Source of the DNA: Paenibacillus sp. MZ04-78.2
Lineage (GTDB): Bacteria > Bacillota > Bacilli > Paenibacillales > NBRC-103111
DNA: 38,667 nt
Direction of reading: 5' to 3'
NCBI RefSeq assembly: GCF_024213375.1
Contig: NZ_JANAVJ010000046.1
Location: 1-38,667 of the forward strand
The notes under the pieces are model-generated. The model was not told where the DNA came from. It saw only the letters and a list, made by a program, of their open reading frames with translations, and ran no database searches. Shown piece by piece: positions 1 to 8,386 of this stretch (position 1 is its first letter; the number at the start of each line of letters is the position of its first letter). Both the position numbers and the translations under genes were made by a program.

Positions 1-65
1 GGCAGTTTACCACCGACGAAGCAAGAATCAAACTAAAACGTCTTTACCCACAATTTAAGGATTGA
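1..65 (+). pseudogene. C-terminal tail of a probable transposase (partial)
   Basis: Frame 3 is open from the window edge and stops at TGA 63-65. The last 20 residues are basic and run ...ARIKLKRLYPQFKD. This tail reminds me of the extreme C-terminus of DDE transposases, but I cannot assign a family from so few residues. The following frame shows a gene without its own start, which fits an insertion sequence ending here. Low certainty; the bulk of the gene lies outside the window. Confidence 0.3.
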
Positions 66-468
66 TGGTGTACTAGTTTTATCTATATGCCTAAACTTTT
101 TTCAATTCTTTTATAATTCCCATTCGATAAAACAAGAAAATATTGATCGTGAATTTAATCTTGCTGTCGGTAGGATTTCAGGAGCCATAGATTCCATAGA
201 CAATGGTAACTACAGCGGCTATTTGCTGGCTATCGAGCATGCTTCTAAAGCAAATGCTTTGTCTCATTTTTTATCTTATAATCCCGAGATTAATCTAACA
301 GGTATAACAGCTGAATTTATTAACGAATTTAGAAATCTAAATATAAAACAAAAAAAATTAGCAGATAAGGAAGAGTTAAAGACTCTCTTTCAAAAGCTTT
401 CTTCAGACCCAACTGATCGTGAAGTATCCGAACGTATTATTAAACTTCTGCAAAAGAGTTTAAATTAG
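58..468 (+). pseudogene. 5'-truncated small membrane-anchored protein of unknown function
   Basis: The frame is open from position 58 to the TAA ending at 468 (136 codons), but no ATG or GTG in frame precedes a TTG at 223. Read from 67, the protein opens with a hydrophobic stretch (VLVLSICLNFFQFFY) that would be a membrane anchor, followed by a polar helical region with acidic and lysine-rich segments (AIDSIDNGNYSGYLLAIEHA, IKQKKLADKEELKTLF). The conservative reading is an 81-codon ORF from TTG 223, but no ribosome binding site precedes it. The continuous upstream coding character next to a transposase-like tail suggests the true N-terminus was lost to an insertion. I do not recognise the family. 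The low-GC codon use differs from the GC-richer genes that follow. Confidence 0.4.
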
Positions 469-541
469 GATAGAAATCATCTTTTCATTTTATATACGAT
501 TGGTTACTGAGGAAAAGTTTTTCTATACTGGAGGGATTGAA

Positions 542-1669
542 TTGTCCGTTATCATTTGGATCATCGTGGCCATCTTTCTGCTCGTTGTCGCTTTTTTTTC
601 ATTAGCGGCGGTACTTCAATACGTAGATAACAAAAAAACGGCACAGCACGTGCTGGACTATTACGTGAAGAACTGGGACAGCAGCTCGATCTGTGTGCTT
701 CATAATAATGAGCCGTTGCTTGAATACCATGCGGACAGAGTCATGCCGCTGGCCAGCACCGTTAAATTAATCCTTGTCATCGAGTATGCCAACCAAGTGG
801 CCCAAGGGCTTGTTGATCCTGAAACGCGTGTCCACCTGAATGATGTAGAACGGTACTATATTCCGGGCTCGGATGGCGGCGCTCATTCAAACTGGAAATA
901 TGATTTGAAGGAGCAGCTTGAAGCTGGACATGAATTAACACTGGACGAAGTCGCCCGAGGCATGCTTCAGTTCAGTTCGAATGCTTGCACGGAGTATATA
1001 TTTGAACTGCTGGGCGGAGACAGAATCAATGCAAGCTTGGGAGAGCTGGGCATGGAGCACCATACCTCTATATTCCCGATCACTTCCGCGATGCTGACCT
1101 CGATGTATGTCAAAGACAAAGAAGGGCTGAGCGGCAAGAATCTGATTCGCCGGATGCGCGAAATGAGCCAAGAGGAATATATTTCGCTGGCATATGAGAT
1201 ACATAACACTCTAAAGCAAGAATCCGATGCTTCTACAATCCAGAAATTAAACCGGAAAGAAGGGCACAAGCAAAGTCTTCAAAAGCTGTGGTCCGAACGA
1301 TTGCCGGGCGGAACGACGAAGGAATACGCTTCGCTTATGAATAAAATCAACAGCGGCACCTATTTTTCACCGGATGCCCAAGTGATCTTGGATCGATTGG
1401 TAGGAAGACCGCCCTCCGAAACATCCCAATATCGCAAGCTCGGCTTCAAGGGCGGGTCGACGATGTATGTGGTTACGGTGGCCATGTATGGATGCAAGAA
1501 AAACGGAGAAACGTTAGAACTTGCCGCCTTCATCAATGATTCTAAGGGAATGGAAAGCTTGTGGTTGAAAAATAAGTTCAATGAGTTTTTCGTCGGGATC
1601 ATGAGAGATGACGATTTTAGAAATAAAGTTATCAAGAAGCTTTCTCCGGATGTCCATGAAACGGTATGA
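542..1669 (+). CDS. membrane-anchored serine hydrolase, beta-lactamase class A-like (PF13354-type)
   Basis: Start chosen at TTG 542 because TGGAGGG lies 6 bases upstream (529-535); a longer frame from TTG 500 has no such site. The product is about 375 residues. Residues 2-26 form one hydrophobic segment (IIWIIVAIFLLVVAFFSLAAV), so the catalytic domain is probably tethered outside the membrane. The active-site motifs of the penicillin-binding/class A fold are visible: S72-T-V-K75 (SxxK), S145-S-N147 (SxN) and a C-terminal KGGST in the position of KTG. I see no clear ExxxN omega-loop motif as used by true beta-lactamases for deacylation. A D,D-peptidase-like or esterase-like role is therefore at least as likely as antibiotic resistance. 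It is a single gene, followed by 150 bases before the next start. Confidence 0.75.
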   Translation: MSVIIWIIVAIFLLVVAFFSLAAVLQYVDNKKTAQHVLDYYVKNWDSSSICVLHNNEPLLEYHADRVMPLASTVKLILVIEYANQVAQGLVDPETRVHLNDVERYYIPGSDGGAHSNWKYDLKEQLEAGHELTLDEVARGMLQFSSNACTEYIFELLGGDRINASLGELGMEHHTSIFPITSAMLTSMYVKDKEGLSGKNLIRRMREMSQEEYISLAYEIHNTLKQESDASTIQKLNRKEGHKQSLQKLWSERLPGGTTKEYASLMNKINSGTYFSPDAQVILDRLVGRPPSETSQYRKLGFKGGSTMYVVTVAMYGCKKNGETLELAAFINDSKGMESLWLKNKFNEFFVGIMRDDDFRNKVIKKLSPDVHETV

Positions 1670-1822
1670 TTCATGGTTGCGACACAACTACCGCTTAATC
1701 GCAAGCATCTGAGCGCCCTCTATGGTCTGGAAATTGTTGCGAAAAAGGGTTTCCCCCACAAACGCCGAATAGATTTAAGGTAGGAGCACCCCTAAAATTC
1801 ATTGCGTAAGGAGGAATTTCCC

Positions 1823-3475
1823 TTGAATTCAATCGCCCGCCCGGGCAAATCTCTGATGCTCTTATCCTTGGCGCTGATGCTCTGGTGTATCGGCCTTACA
1901 CTTCCCATATCCCAAGCCCAAGCGTCCTCCTATTCTTTCGATGCGGCTCCCAAAGGAACCGTCGGCGTCACCAAGCCGAATCTTACGTTTTATTTCGATA
2001 CCGATTTGGCCTTCGCGCCCTCGTCTTACTCCATGACGCTGAACGGGCAGAGCGTGCCAGCCAGTTACGACCAAAACAAAGGGACGTTTACCTATACGCC
2101 CGACAACGATCTCGCGCCCGGAAACTACAACGTCAAAATGTCGATCATCTATCCAAACTACAAGCCGATCGAGCAATCCTGGTCGTTTACCGTAGCGAAA
2201 AACGCGGTCAGCCGCTTCGAGACTCCTACCTCGGAGGATCAGAGCGGGCTCGCCGCCGTTAACGACTACCGGGTGCTATACGGCCTCCCCCAGCTTCAGA
2301 TGAACGAGCGGCTTTTCGCTATGGCGAAGGCGCATGCGAAATATTTGGATGCGAACAAAATCGCCCAAAGCGAAAAAAGCCAAGAGAGCCTGCACGATCA
2401 AAATCCGAACAAAACCGGATTTTTCGGCCAATCGCCGCGGGAGCGCGCCGCTTTCTACGGGTATTCGTCCAAGCTTGGGGAAGACGTCGCGTATCACGCG
2501 GGATCGATCGGCGAGTCGGTCGACGTGCTGTTCGATGCGCCGTACCACCGCTCTCCGTTCTTGAGCTCGGATGCCAAAGAAGTCGGTGTTGCCAAAGTAG
2601 GCGATTACACGGTCATCGAATTCGGCTTCGGATCGAGCGAAAACTCGCCGATCGTCGTCTCGCCGGCGGACGGGGAGCGGTATGTGCCTACGTCCTTTGA
2701 CGGGAACGAAGCCCCTGACCCGCTGCGTATGCATACGAGCGGCGTTTACCCTGTCGGCTACCCGATCATGGCCCAATATTCCGGCGAGAATGTGGACAAA
2801 ATCAAGCTGCTGAGCGCCGAACTGACCGACAACGCCAAGCAAAAGGTCGACTTGTTCGCGAATTCACCCGATAACGACGACAAATTGACCAATGCCGTCA
2901 TATTGCTGCCGCGCAAGCCGCTGCAAGCGGATCAGACTTATCTCGTCAAGCTGAGCCTGCAAGTGACCAAAAAAGACGGCACCACGGCCACCGAGTCGAA
3001 AGAATGGAATTTCACGACGGAACCGCTGCCGCAGCTCGGAAAAACGAAGCTTCACCGGAATGCATCCGATTATCTCAAGCAGGCGGTCACCGTCCTGCCG
3101 ATCCAGCGTAAAGCAAGCTTCGGGCTGGATGACAGCAACTATTCGGTCGATGGCGTCTCCTTCCCGATGCGGCGGACACCGGTCATCGTTGACGGCTCCT
3201 CGTACTTGTATATCCGCGACCTGGCCGCGGCGCTCGGAGCGAACGTGGACTGGGACGAGCAGCAGCGCGCGGCCGTGTATACGAAAGGAACGCTTAAGGT
3301 CACGCTGCACACAACGAAAAACGCCTACGAAGTGAACGGCGACCTGCGGCAAACCGATACGCCTGCCCGGCTGGTCGGCGACAACACGATGGTCCCGGTC
3401 CGCCTGCTGGCTGAAGTGCTGGGCGCCAAAGTAGAGTATGCCGAGGCCACGCGGACAGTCAAGATTACTTACTGA
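1823..3475 (+). CDS. secreted CAP/SCP-domain protein with C-terminal stalk (copper amine oxidase N-like) domain
   Basis: AAGGAGG at 1808-1814 sets the start at TTG 1823, 8 bases downstream, giving about 550 residues. Order of parts: signal peptide (LLSLALMLWCIGLTLPIS, cut near AQA-SS); an Ig-like/Big_5-type segment (about 30-120, 'KPNLTFYFDTDLA...YTPDNDLAPGNY'); a CAP domain (about 135-270) with the usual 'N-x-x-R...GLPxLxxNERL...AxxHAKYL' opening and a late GEDVAYH region; a second Ig-like part (about 290-400, ending EWNFTTEPLP); and a C-terminal pair of stalk motifs (YLYIRDLAAALGANVDWDEQ, MVPVRLLAEVLGAKVEY). CAP proteins of spore formers such as YkwD are secreted and of uncertain activity; the stalk domain is thought to hold proteins at the cell surface. 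A strong terminator follows. Confidence 0.85.
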   Translation: MNSIARPGKSLMLLSLALMLWCIGLTLPISQAQASSYSFDAAPKGTVGVTKPNLTFYFDTDLAFAPSSYSMTLNGQSVPASYDQNKGTFTYTPDNDLAPGNYNVKMSIIYPNYKPIEQSWSFTVAKNAVSRFETPTSEDQSGLAAVNDYRVLYGLPQLQMNERLFAMAKAHAKYLDANKIAQSEKSQESLHDQNPNKTGFFGQSPRERAAFYGYSSKLGEDVAYHAGSIGESVDVLFDAPYHRSPFLSSDAKEVGVAKVGDYTVIEFGFGSSENSPIVVSPADGERYVPTSFDGNEAPDPLRMHTSGVYPVGYPIMAQYSGENVDKIKLLSAELTDNAKQKVDLFANSPDNDDKLTNAVILLPRKPLQADQTYLVKLSLQVTKKDGTTATESKEWNFTTEPLPQLGKTKLHRNASDYLKQAVTVLPIQRKASFGLDDSNYSVDGVSFPMRRTPVIVDGSSYLYIRDLAAALGANVDWDEQQRAAVYTKGTLKVTLHTTKNAYEVNGDLRQTDTPARLVGDNTMVPVRLLAEVLGAKVEYAEATRTVKITY

Positions 3476-3511
3476 TCGGGACGGACCTGTCAGAACCAGA
3501 CCCATCCATGC

Positions 3512-3556
3512 AAAAGGCACCGCATCCTGCCACAACAGGAGCGGTGCCTTTTTTTC
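3512..3556. terminator. bidirectional rho-independent terminator
   Basis: The arms AAAAGGCACCGC (3512-3523) and GCGGTGCCTTTTTTT (3541-3555) pair perfectly around a loop of about 17 bases, with a T-run on the plus side and an A-run on the left. It lies between the convergent CAP-domain gene and the minus-strand coiled-coil gene and can serve both. Confidence 0.9.
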
Positions 3557-3565
3557 ATGCGCCGT

Positions 3566-4720
3566 CTATTCGTCATCGTCCCCGTCGTCATCCTTTTTGG
3601 AGGAGCCCGAGCTTGAAGCGCTTGCCCGGCGTGCCGCCGCTTCTCTTCTTTCTTTGGCGATTTCCCGCCGATACAGCCGTTTCATCTCGTCTATAATTTG
3701 ATTCGTATCATGACATTCATGGACGGCCTCGGTGTAACGGCCTGCGGCAATAAGGCTTTCTACGCGCTGAATAACGGATGTATAAGGACCTTCAAACCTT
3801 CGAACCTTGATTCTGGATCTTACCTTGGCGCGTGTGGAGTTGTAGCTCCATTGCGCTTGATTGAGCGCGCTCTCTGCCTGCCGCTTCTGATTCAGCCTTT
3901 GCTGGACGGTTCCGGCAAACTCATTGACAAGATCGGTTAAGCGGACAACGTGCTGCTCAATCGCTCCGAGACGATAAGGCGGGACGAACAGCCGCTGATT
4001 CAGCTCGCGATTTAACGATTCTGCTCTTGCGAGCACCATGTCGACCTGGTCCGTCAGAGAGAAGCGCAGGCTGTTCTGCTTCACCAGCTTCACTGCCGCG
4101 TCAAGCGCCGACCACGCCTGCTCCTGCTTGCTTTTCGAACTGTTATAGGCCCGGTCCAACTGCTCGATGGCGCTGCGGCAATTCCGCTGCAGCTCCTCAG
4201 CCTCGCGCAGCCGTGCAAGCATGTCGTCCAAGGTGCTTCTGGCGGTATCGTAATCCTGGTGCTCATCGTCGGATTGCCGCTCTACCTCGGGCAGCCGCTG
4301 CTCCGTCAGCTGCACGTGCTGCCCCGCCGTCCGGTACCGTCTCCACATGTCCTCCCAATGTTCTTGAGCGTAGCATTGACGCGTTCTCGTAAGCGCCGGC
4401 GCAAGTGCCGCGTCCGTTGTCCGGTATTCCCATAGCTTCTTCTGCACACACTGAATATCTTTTGGGTTTTGCCGTCGGAAGTCCGCATGCCTCTGCGTCA
4501 TCTCGACCGCATCTTTTAAGAGGCTATTGATTCGCGCGGCAGTGGTTCTGACCTGTTCAAGGCTGCCGACCTTGAGCTCTTCCAACATGTCCTCCGATAG
4601 TCTCCGGGCCTCGGCAAGGCTCCCGTAAGGATCAATATGAAGCAGATTTAAACGATGCCCTTCCTTCACCTTGGCCTCAGATTCGTCCAGCCGGCCCGGG
4701 AAAGCCCGGTATTCGCTCAA
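3566..4720 (-). CDS. coiled-coil (EzrA/spectrin-like) cytoplasmic protein, second gene of a pair
   Basis: This is a 384-residue, almost wholly helical protein with long heptad-like runs (for example LDDMLARLREAEELQRNCRS, LNQKRQAESALNQAQWSYNS) and a highly charged tail (SSSGSSKKDDDGDDDE). It has no signal peptide or membrane segment. Its TTG start overlaps the TGA of the preceding gene (TTGA at 4720-4717), so translation is coupled or this is one gene split by a -1 frameshift. Together the two products (288 + 384 residues) would give signal peptide, one membrane span and several antiparallel coiled-coil repeats, which recalls the septation regulator EzrA (one membrane span followed by spectrin-like repeats). 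The sequence likeness is only structural as far as I can see, so I leave the function open. Confidence 0.7.
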   Translation of the reverse strand: MSEYRAFPGRLDESEAKVKEGHRLNLLHIDPYGSLAEARRLSEDMLEELKVGSLEQVRTTAARINSLLKDAVEMTQRHADFRRQNPKDIQCVQKKLWEYRTTDAALAPALTRTRQCYAQEHWEDMWRRYRTAGQHVQLTEQRLPEVERQSDDEHQDYDTARSTLDDMLARLREAEELQRNCRSAIEQLDRAYNSSKSKQEQAWSALDAAVKLVKQNSLRFSLTDQVDMVLARAESLNRELNQRLFVPPYRLGAIEQHVVRLTDLVNEFAGTVQQRLNQKRQAESALNQAQWSYNSTRAKVRSRIKVRRFEGPYTSVIQRVESLIAAGRYTEAVHECHDTNQIIDEMKRLYRREIAKERREAAARRASASSSGSSKKDDDGDDDE

Positions 4721-5583
4721 ATAGACGCCAAGTCCTTTATGTCCCGGCTCATGCTTTGCAACCGGGCTTCGGCTTGCGACGCGATCCGCTGCGCTCCGAC
4801 CGGGTCGGGCTGCGCCGTATCGGACGCTTGCTGCAGCTCCTGCCGGAGCCGCTCCAGCTCTTCGTACGTGTGGTTCAGTGGAAACGCCAGCTCCGCTGTC
4901 CAGCTCTGCACTTCGGCTTCTACGGCGGCTCGCTGATCGGCAAGCCGCTGTAACCGCGGCGACAGGGCTCGGGCCGCTTCCAGAACACGGCGGACCTCAG
5001 CACGAACCTCCTTGAAGGACGACCTCAACCGCTTGAGTTCGCCCTTCGAATCACGAATTAACCGCGAGAGCTTGATGAAGCGGAGAAAGAAAATTTTCGT
5101 CCCCGTTAACACAGTCAACCGCTGGCTGACGGCCACCGTCAGATTGGCCAGCCGCACGTCCGCCTGCTTTACGATGGATTCGGTGCTTCCCTCTGAGTTC
5201 CCTTCGTAAGGTCTTAACTCCTCAGCTGCGCCCTTCACGTTCACCAGCAGCCGCTGCGCCTTGTAGCGAAGCCATCCGACCCTCAGCTTGTAGAAGAGGC
5301 CGCAGCCGAGCACGACAAGTAATATCTGTACCGTACCCAGCACCAGGAAGAACGTGCCAGCAGAGATTTTAATCTTCCCTGACTGCGCGGCTTTCTCCGA
5401 AGCAGGAGTCGCAGACGGCGGCTCCTGCGGCTTCTCCGCGGGCGGCTGTACCGCCCGAGCCGGCTCGGGCGCTTCCTTCGCTTTTTCCGAAGGCAGGCTG
5501 CCTGCAGGAGCCGGGTCGGCCAGCGCGTTCTGGTGGATCAGCAAACCTAGCGTCAGCATGACGCCGAGTAGTAATTTTTTCAT
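4717..5583 (-). CDS. signal-peptide, single-span coiled-coil membrane protein (EzrA-like), first gene of a pair
   Basis: ATG at 5583 follows GAGGTGAAAGG. Parts in order: signal peptide (KKLLLGVMLTLGLLIHQNALA, residues 2-22); a Pro/Ala/Glu-rich extracellular linker (about 23-70); one membrane span (about 76-97, FFLVLGTVQILLVVLGCGLF); then a basic patch (KLRVGWLRYKAQRL) and a helical cytoplasmic region with coiled coils to the end (YEELERLRQELQQASD). The basic patch after the span supports an inside C-terminus. The stop overlaps the start of the 384-residue gene by the four bases TTGA. Either the two are separate partners or an ancestral single protein has been split; the helical repeats continue smoothly across the junction. 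Confidence 0.75.
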   Translation of the reverse strand: MKKLLLGVMLTLGLLIHQNALADPAPAGSLPSEKAKEAPEPARAVQPPAEKPQEPPSATPASEKAAQSGKIKISAGTFFLVLGTVQILLVVLGCGLFYKLRVGWLRYKAQRLLVNVKGAAEELRPYEGNSEGSTESIVKQADVRLANLTVAVSQRLTVLTGTKIFFLRFIKLSRLIRDSKGELKRLRSSFKEVRAEVRRVLEAARALSPRLQRLADQRAAVEAEVQSWTAELAFPLNHTYEELERLRQELQQASDTAQPDPVGAQRIASQAEARLQSMSRDIKDLASI

Positions 5584-5693
5584 CCTTTCACCTCATCCGC
5601 ATCGATGCCTTTAGGAAGATTATACTAGAAGCGGAGGCTGACCAACATTCATTATTGTCGAATTATGGTATCCGGAATTCACTCGCGAGCAAC

Positions 5694-5717
5694 AAAAAAG
5701 GCACCCGAAGGCACCTT
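5694..5717 (-). terminator. rho-independent terminator of the AI-2E family gene
   Basis: On the minus strand AAGGTGCC, a TTCG tetraloop and GGTGCCTT form an 8-bp stem with two G-T pairs, followed directly by a run of T. It lies 45 bases past the stop of the transporter gene. Confidence 0.85.
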
Positions 5718-5761
5718 GTCTTAAGTGTTTATTTTATAGCTCTGTCCAACCGGCTTGCCGC

Positions 5762-6781
5762 TCATCCCTTGCCCGAGCGTTCGTCCACGTTCACGTCGAG
5801 AATGTCCAGCAGGAAGACGAATACCGGAATCCCGATAATGAGTCCCCAGCCCCCGAAATAATGCTGAGAGAAGAGGAGGATGATAAACGTGTAGAACATT
5901 GGCAGGTTTGTTTTAGATGACATCAGCTTCGGGTTCAAGAAGTATCCTTCCAGGAAGTGCAGGATCATAATCATCACGACCACATAGACGATCATCACCC
6001 AGCCGCCTAGCGCGAAGCCGATAATGCTGAGCGGAATAAGCGAAATAATAAATCCCGCCACCGGAATCAAGCTGAGCAGGAATACCATGATCGACAGCGC
6101 GAACAAATACGGAAAGCCCAGCAACCATAACCCGATCATCGTAAAAACCGTATTGCACACGGCGATCAGCAGCTGCGCTTCGATCACCTTGCCGAAGGAA
6201 AGCACGAACTTCCGGCCGAAATACTCCAGCTCGTTATAGAGCCAAGCAATTTTGCTCGTACGGAATTGGGAGGTGAACCGGACGATGCGGTTCTTTTCCA
6301 AAATGAAGAAGAGGCTGAGGATCAGCGCGAAAACAAACGTCGTTCCCCAGTTGCTGATCTTGAGCACATATTCGAAGCCTTGCTTCACATACGATTGCAA
6401 GTTCAATTCCTTCAAGGTGCCCGTTATCCATTTGGACAGCTCGTCATCCTGATGAGACGAGTTCATCAGTGTAATGACGACGTCGTACAACTGTTTGACC
6501 TGGAAGATAACTTTGGGCAAATTGTAATAAATCGCCCAGCCCAACAGGCCGCAAATGAGCAAGTACAGCAGTATAACGACCAACTTGCCGCTAACCCGGA
6601 CTACGCGGTTCAACTGTGCCGTGATATACCCTTGAAGACGGTACATGATGTAGGTAAGCAGGAAGGTCAGCAGCACCAAATTCAGCATATCCCGAATCTG
6701 GAACATTAGAAAGCAAACTATGAACAATATGGCAAATCGTCTTACCGTCAAGTTGGAAAACATCGTTTTGAGCCATTCCAT
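5762..6781 (-). CDS. AI-2E family transporter (TqsA/PerM-type membrane protein)
   Basis: 339 residues with about eight hydrophobic segments, spread as in the AI-2E transporter family (PF01594): two close spans near the N-terminus (FAILFIVCFLMF, LVLLTFLLTYIMY), a third (LVVILLYLLICGLLGWAIYY), a polar helical stretch with NLPKVIFQVKQLYD, and a C-terminal half with the characteristic PVAGFIISLIPLSIIGFALGGW region and EGYFLNPKLM. ATG 6781 is preceded by AGGAGA 8 bases upstream. Members export diverse small molecules or act as Na+/H+ antiporters, so 'AI-2 export' should not be assumed. The gene stands alone with its own terminator; 180 bases separate it from the coiled-coil pair. Confidence 0.85.
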   Translation of the reverse strand: MEWLKTMFSNLTVRRFAILFIVCFLMFQIRDMLNLVLLTFLLTYIMYRLQGYITAQLNRVVRVSGKLVVILLYLLICGLLGWAIYYNLPKVIFQVKQLYDVVITLMNSSHQDDELSKWITGTLKELNLQSYVKQGFEYVLKISNWGTTFVFALILSLFFILEKNRIVRFTSQFRTSKIAWLYNELEYFGRKFVLSFGKVIEAQLLIAVCNTVFTMIGLWLLGFPYLFALSIMVFLLSLIPVAGFIISLIPLSIIGFALGGWVMIVYVVVMIMILHFLEGYFLNPKLMSSKTNLPMFYTFIILLFSQHYFGGWGLIIGIPVFVFLLDILDVNVDERSGKG

Positions 6782-6939
6782 ACATTCAATCTCCTGTCTC
6801 CGCCAGAATAAAGAATAAAGCTTCCCATGCAGTATACGAAGCTAAGGGAATGAAAGTTTCAAGGAATCGTACCCGATTCGACATAAATTTCAAAAGGCTT
6901 CATTCCCTTTTATCGTCTTTTTTTCGTTTTTATTCAGCT

Positions 6940-7983
6940 TTATTTTTTATCGCGCCCCCCCACCTGCTGCTTCGTTGCGTGGAATGCGGCGTCGATCCGG
7001 CCCCGGAGCCCGCTCCAGAACTCGCCGATATTCCGCTTCGGGTCGCCGATAATACTCTCGCCTTTTTTGCTGGGATGATAGATGACGTCCTTGTTCCGGT
7101 TGATCTCCTCCAGGTACTCCTCCACAATCTGCGCCGTCTTCGTATCCGGGTGCTGCTTCACCAACTGCTCGTAGCTGCGCTTGACCGCCGGAAGCAGCTT
7201 CATCGTACTTTCATCGACAGCATCGTACCGGTATCCATGAATATACTGCTCCATATAATCGACATACAGCGCTTTGATTTCAGTTCTCCGATGACCCGAG
7301 GGATAGCTCGTCAAGTAGTTCTCCGCCTGCAGCATGCGATCCGCAAGCTCGCCGCGTCCGATCAGCAAATGGCCGTCGCCGAAAAACGTCTTGTTCGACT
7401 CCGCCGCCCGGATGGCGAGGTAAGCCTTCAGATCGTCAGACGCAAAAGAAGCATACGCATTCTTCAAAGCCTCATAGTCGATTTTCCAATAAAAATCACC
7501 TTCGCCGTTCGTGTCCAGCGCAAGCTTCCCTTCGGTTTGCCGCAGGAGCCACTGCTTCAATGTATCGTCGTTTTGGATTTTGTTGACATCGAGAGGCAAC
7601 CCGAGCTCCCGCAGCTTTTCGGCCGTCCCCGGCTGCTCCAGCATCCGCTTGAAATCGGCGTTCGCCTCCGGCAGCAGCTGATCGTAATACTGCTCAAGCC
7701 GCAGCAGCATCCTGTCCGCCGTTTTCATGTCGGCCTTCTTCAAGTTGGCGTCCAGAAACGCCGTGATTTCTCGGGCTTCATTCGCTTCCGAAGCGGTCGC
7801 GTCCAGGCGCTTCAGCAAATCCTTGCCGCGAACCTGTTCCGAACCGGGCGTCCCAGGCTGCGGAGTCATCGTCTGCCCTTGCGGGTCCTTCACGGCCAAC
7901 GAGTTGTCGCCGCTTCCGCACCCTGTCACGACCGTCACAACAAGCAGCGCCTGCACAGCCATTGCTCCAGCACGTTTCATCAT
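6940..7983 (-). CDS. lipoprotein of unknown function
   Basis: The open frame reaches back to 8118, but the lipoprotein signal (MMKRAGAMAVQALLVVTVVTGC) fixes the start at ATG 7983 (or ATG 7980), preceded by GGTGGAG. The mature protein starts at the Cys of VVTGC and is about 325 residues, charged and mostly helical, with a helix-rich core (KKADMKTADRMLLRLEQYYDQL) and a repeat-like C-terminal half (VKRSYEQLVKQHPDTKTAQIVEEYLEEI) that resembles a single TPR-like hairpin. I do not recognise the family. The leader between 7984 and about 8290 carries a terminator-like hairpin and a 30-codon ORF (see those entries), so expression may depend on read-through. Confidence 0.75.
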   Translation of the reverse strand: MMKRAGAMAVQALLVVTVVTGCGSGDNSLAVKDPQGQTMTPQPGTPGSEQVRGKDLLKRLDATASEANEAREITAFLDANLKKADMKTADRMLLRLEQYYDQLLPEANADFKRMLEQPGTAEKLRELGLPLDVNKIQNDDTLKQWLLRQTEGKLALDTNGEGDFYWKIDYEALKNAYASFASDDLKAYLAIRAAESNKTFFGDGHLLIGRGELADRMLQAENYLTSYPSGHRRTEIKALYVDYMEQYIHGYRYDAVDESTMKLLPAVKRSYEQLVKQHPDTKTAQIVEEYLEEINRNKDVIYHPSKKGESIIGDPKRNIGEFWSGLRGRIDAAFHATKQQVGGRDKK

Positions 7984-8046
7984 CTGCACTCCACCCCAAG
8001 CTGTTTTCTCTACATACAATCCGGTCATCCCCCGGTCCGGTTTTAC

Positions 8047-8085
8047 AAAAAAGAGAAGCCCGAACGCAACAATCGGGCTCCTCTT
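8047..8085 (-). terminator. terminator-like hairpin in the leader of the lipoprotein gene
   Basis: Arms AGCCCGA (8057-8063) and TCGGGCT (8073-8079) pair around a 9-base loop and extend with AAGAG/CTCTT after one mismatch. On the minus strand the stem is followed by TTTTTT (8052-8047). It lies upstream of ATG 7983 and no recognised gene ends before it, so it is either the end of a short transcript or an attenuator. Confidence 0.7.
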
Positions 8086-8133
8086 CCATAGATGATGGTA
8101 ATACTTAAATGATAGCATTCCGGACCTTCACTT

Positions 8134-8226
8134 TCAACTGTGGCGGGGCGAACCGGCAGTGTGCGTCAAGCCCTTGGAGAACGCCTGAATCGCATCGAGC
8201 CAGCGCTCCGATACGCAGCTTTCCAT
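8134..8226 (-). CDS. possible 30-residue leader ORF upstream of the lipoprotein
   Basis: ATG at 8226 to TGA 8134 encodes a 30-residue peptide beginning MESCVSERWLDAIQAF. A weak GGAAG lies about 12 bases upstream. The ORF ends about 50 bases before the terminator-like hairpin that precedes the lipoprotein gene. Codon content is plausible, but an ORF of this size can arise by chance and no family is recognised. Confidence 0.25.
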   Translation of the reverse strand: MESCVSERWLDAIQAFSKGLTHTAGSPRHS

Positions 8227-8303
8227 AACTATTCAACTTCCAAAAATTTCACCAATAAAATTTTCACTTATGCGTGCATGGCTATCATTTTGTCTCCTGA
8301 TCA

Positions 8304-8315
8304 CACCGATATAAT
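8304..8315 (+). promoter_or_regulatory. promoter -10 region for the chemotaxis receptor gene
   Basis: A perfect TATAAT (8310-8315) overlaps ACCGATAT (8305-8312), which is one base from the sigma-D -10 consensus GCCGATAT. No good TTGACA or TAAA element is seen at the expected distance. Motility sigma factor control would suit a chemotaxis receptor, but the missing -35 leaves this open. Confidence 0.45.
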
Positions 8316-8386
8316 AACAGATGCTTTCGGCCACTGCCGCAAGACGACATCAATTAGGCTTGAACTTACATCTGGGAGGAACTTGC

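Noticed and set aside
2276..3535. Two minus-strand ORFs of 188 and 223 codons under the CAP-domain gene
   Set aside because: Shadow frames of a clear secreted protein; Arg-rich, without ribosome binding sites or recognisable domains.
6850..8091. 413-codon plus-strand ORF
   Set aside because: It lies antisense to the well-supported lipoprotein gene (signal peptide, lipobox, ribosome binding site), has no site of its own and its Arg/Leu-rich composition is that of a shadow frame.
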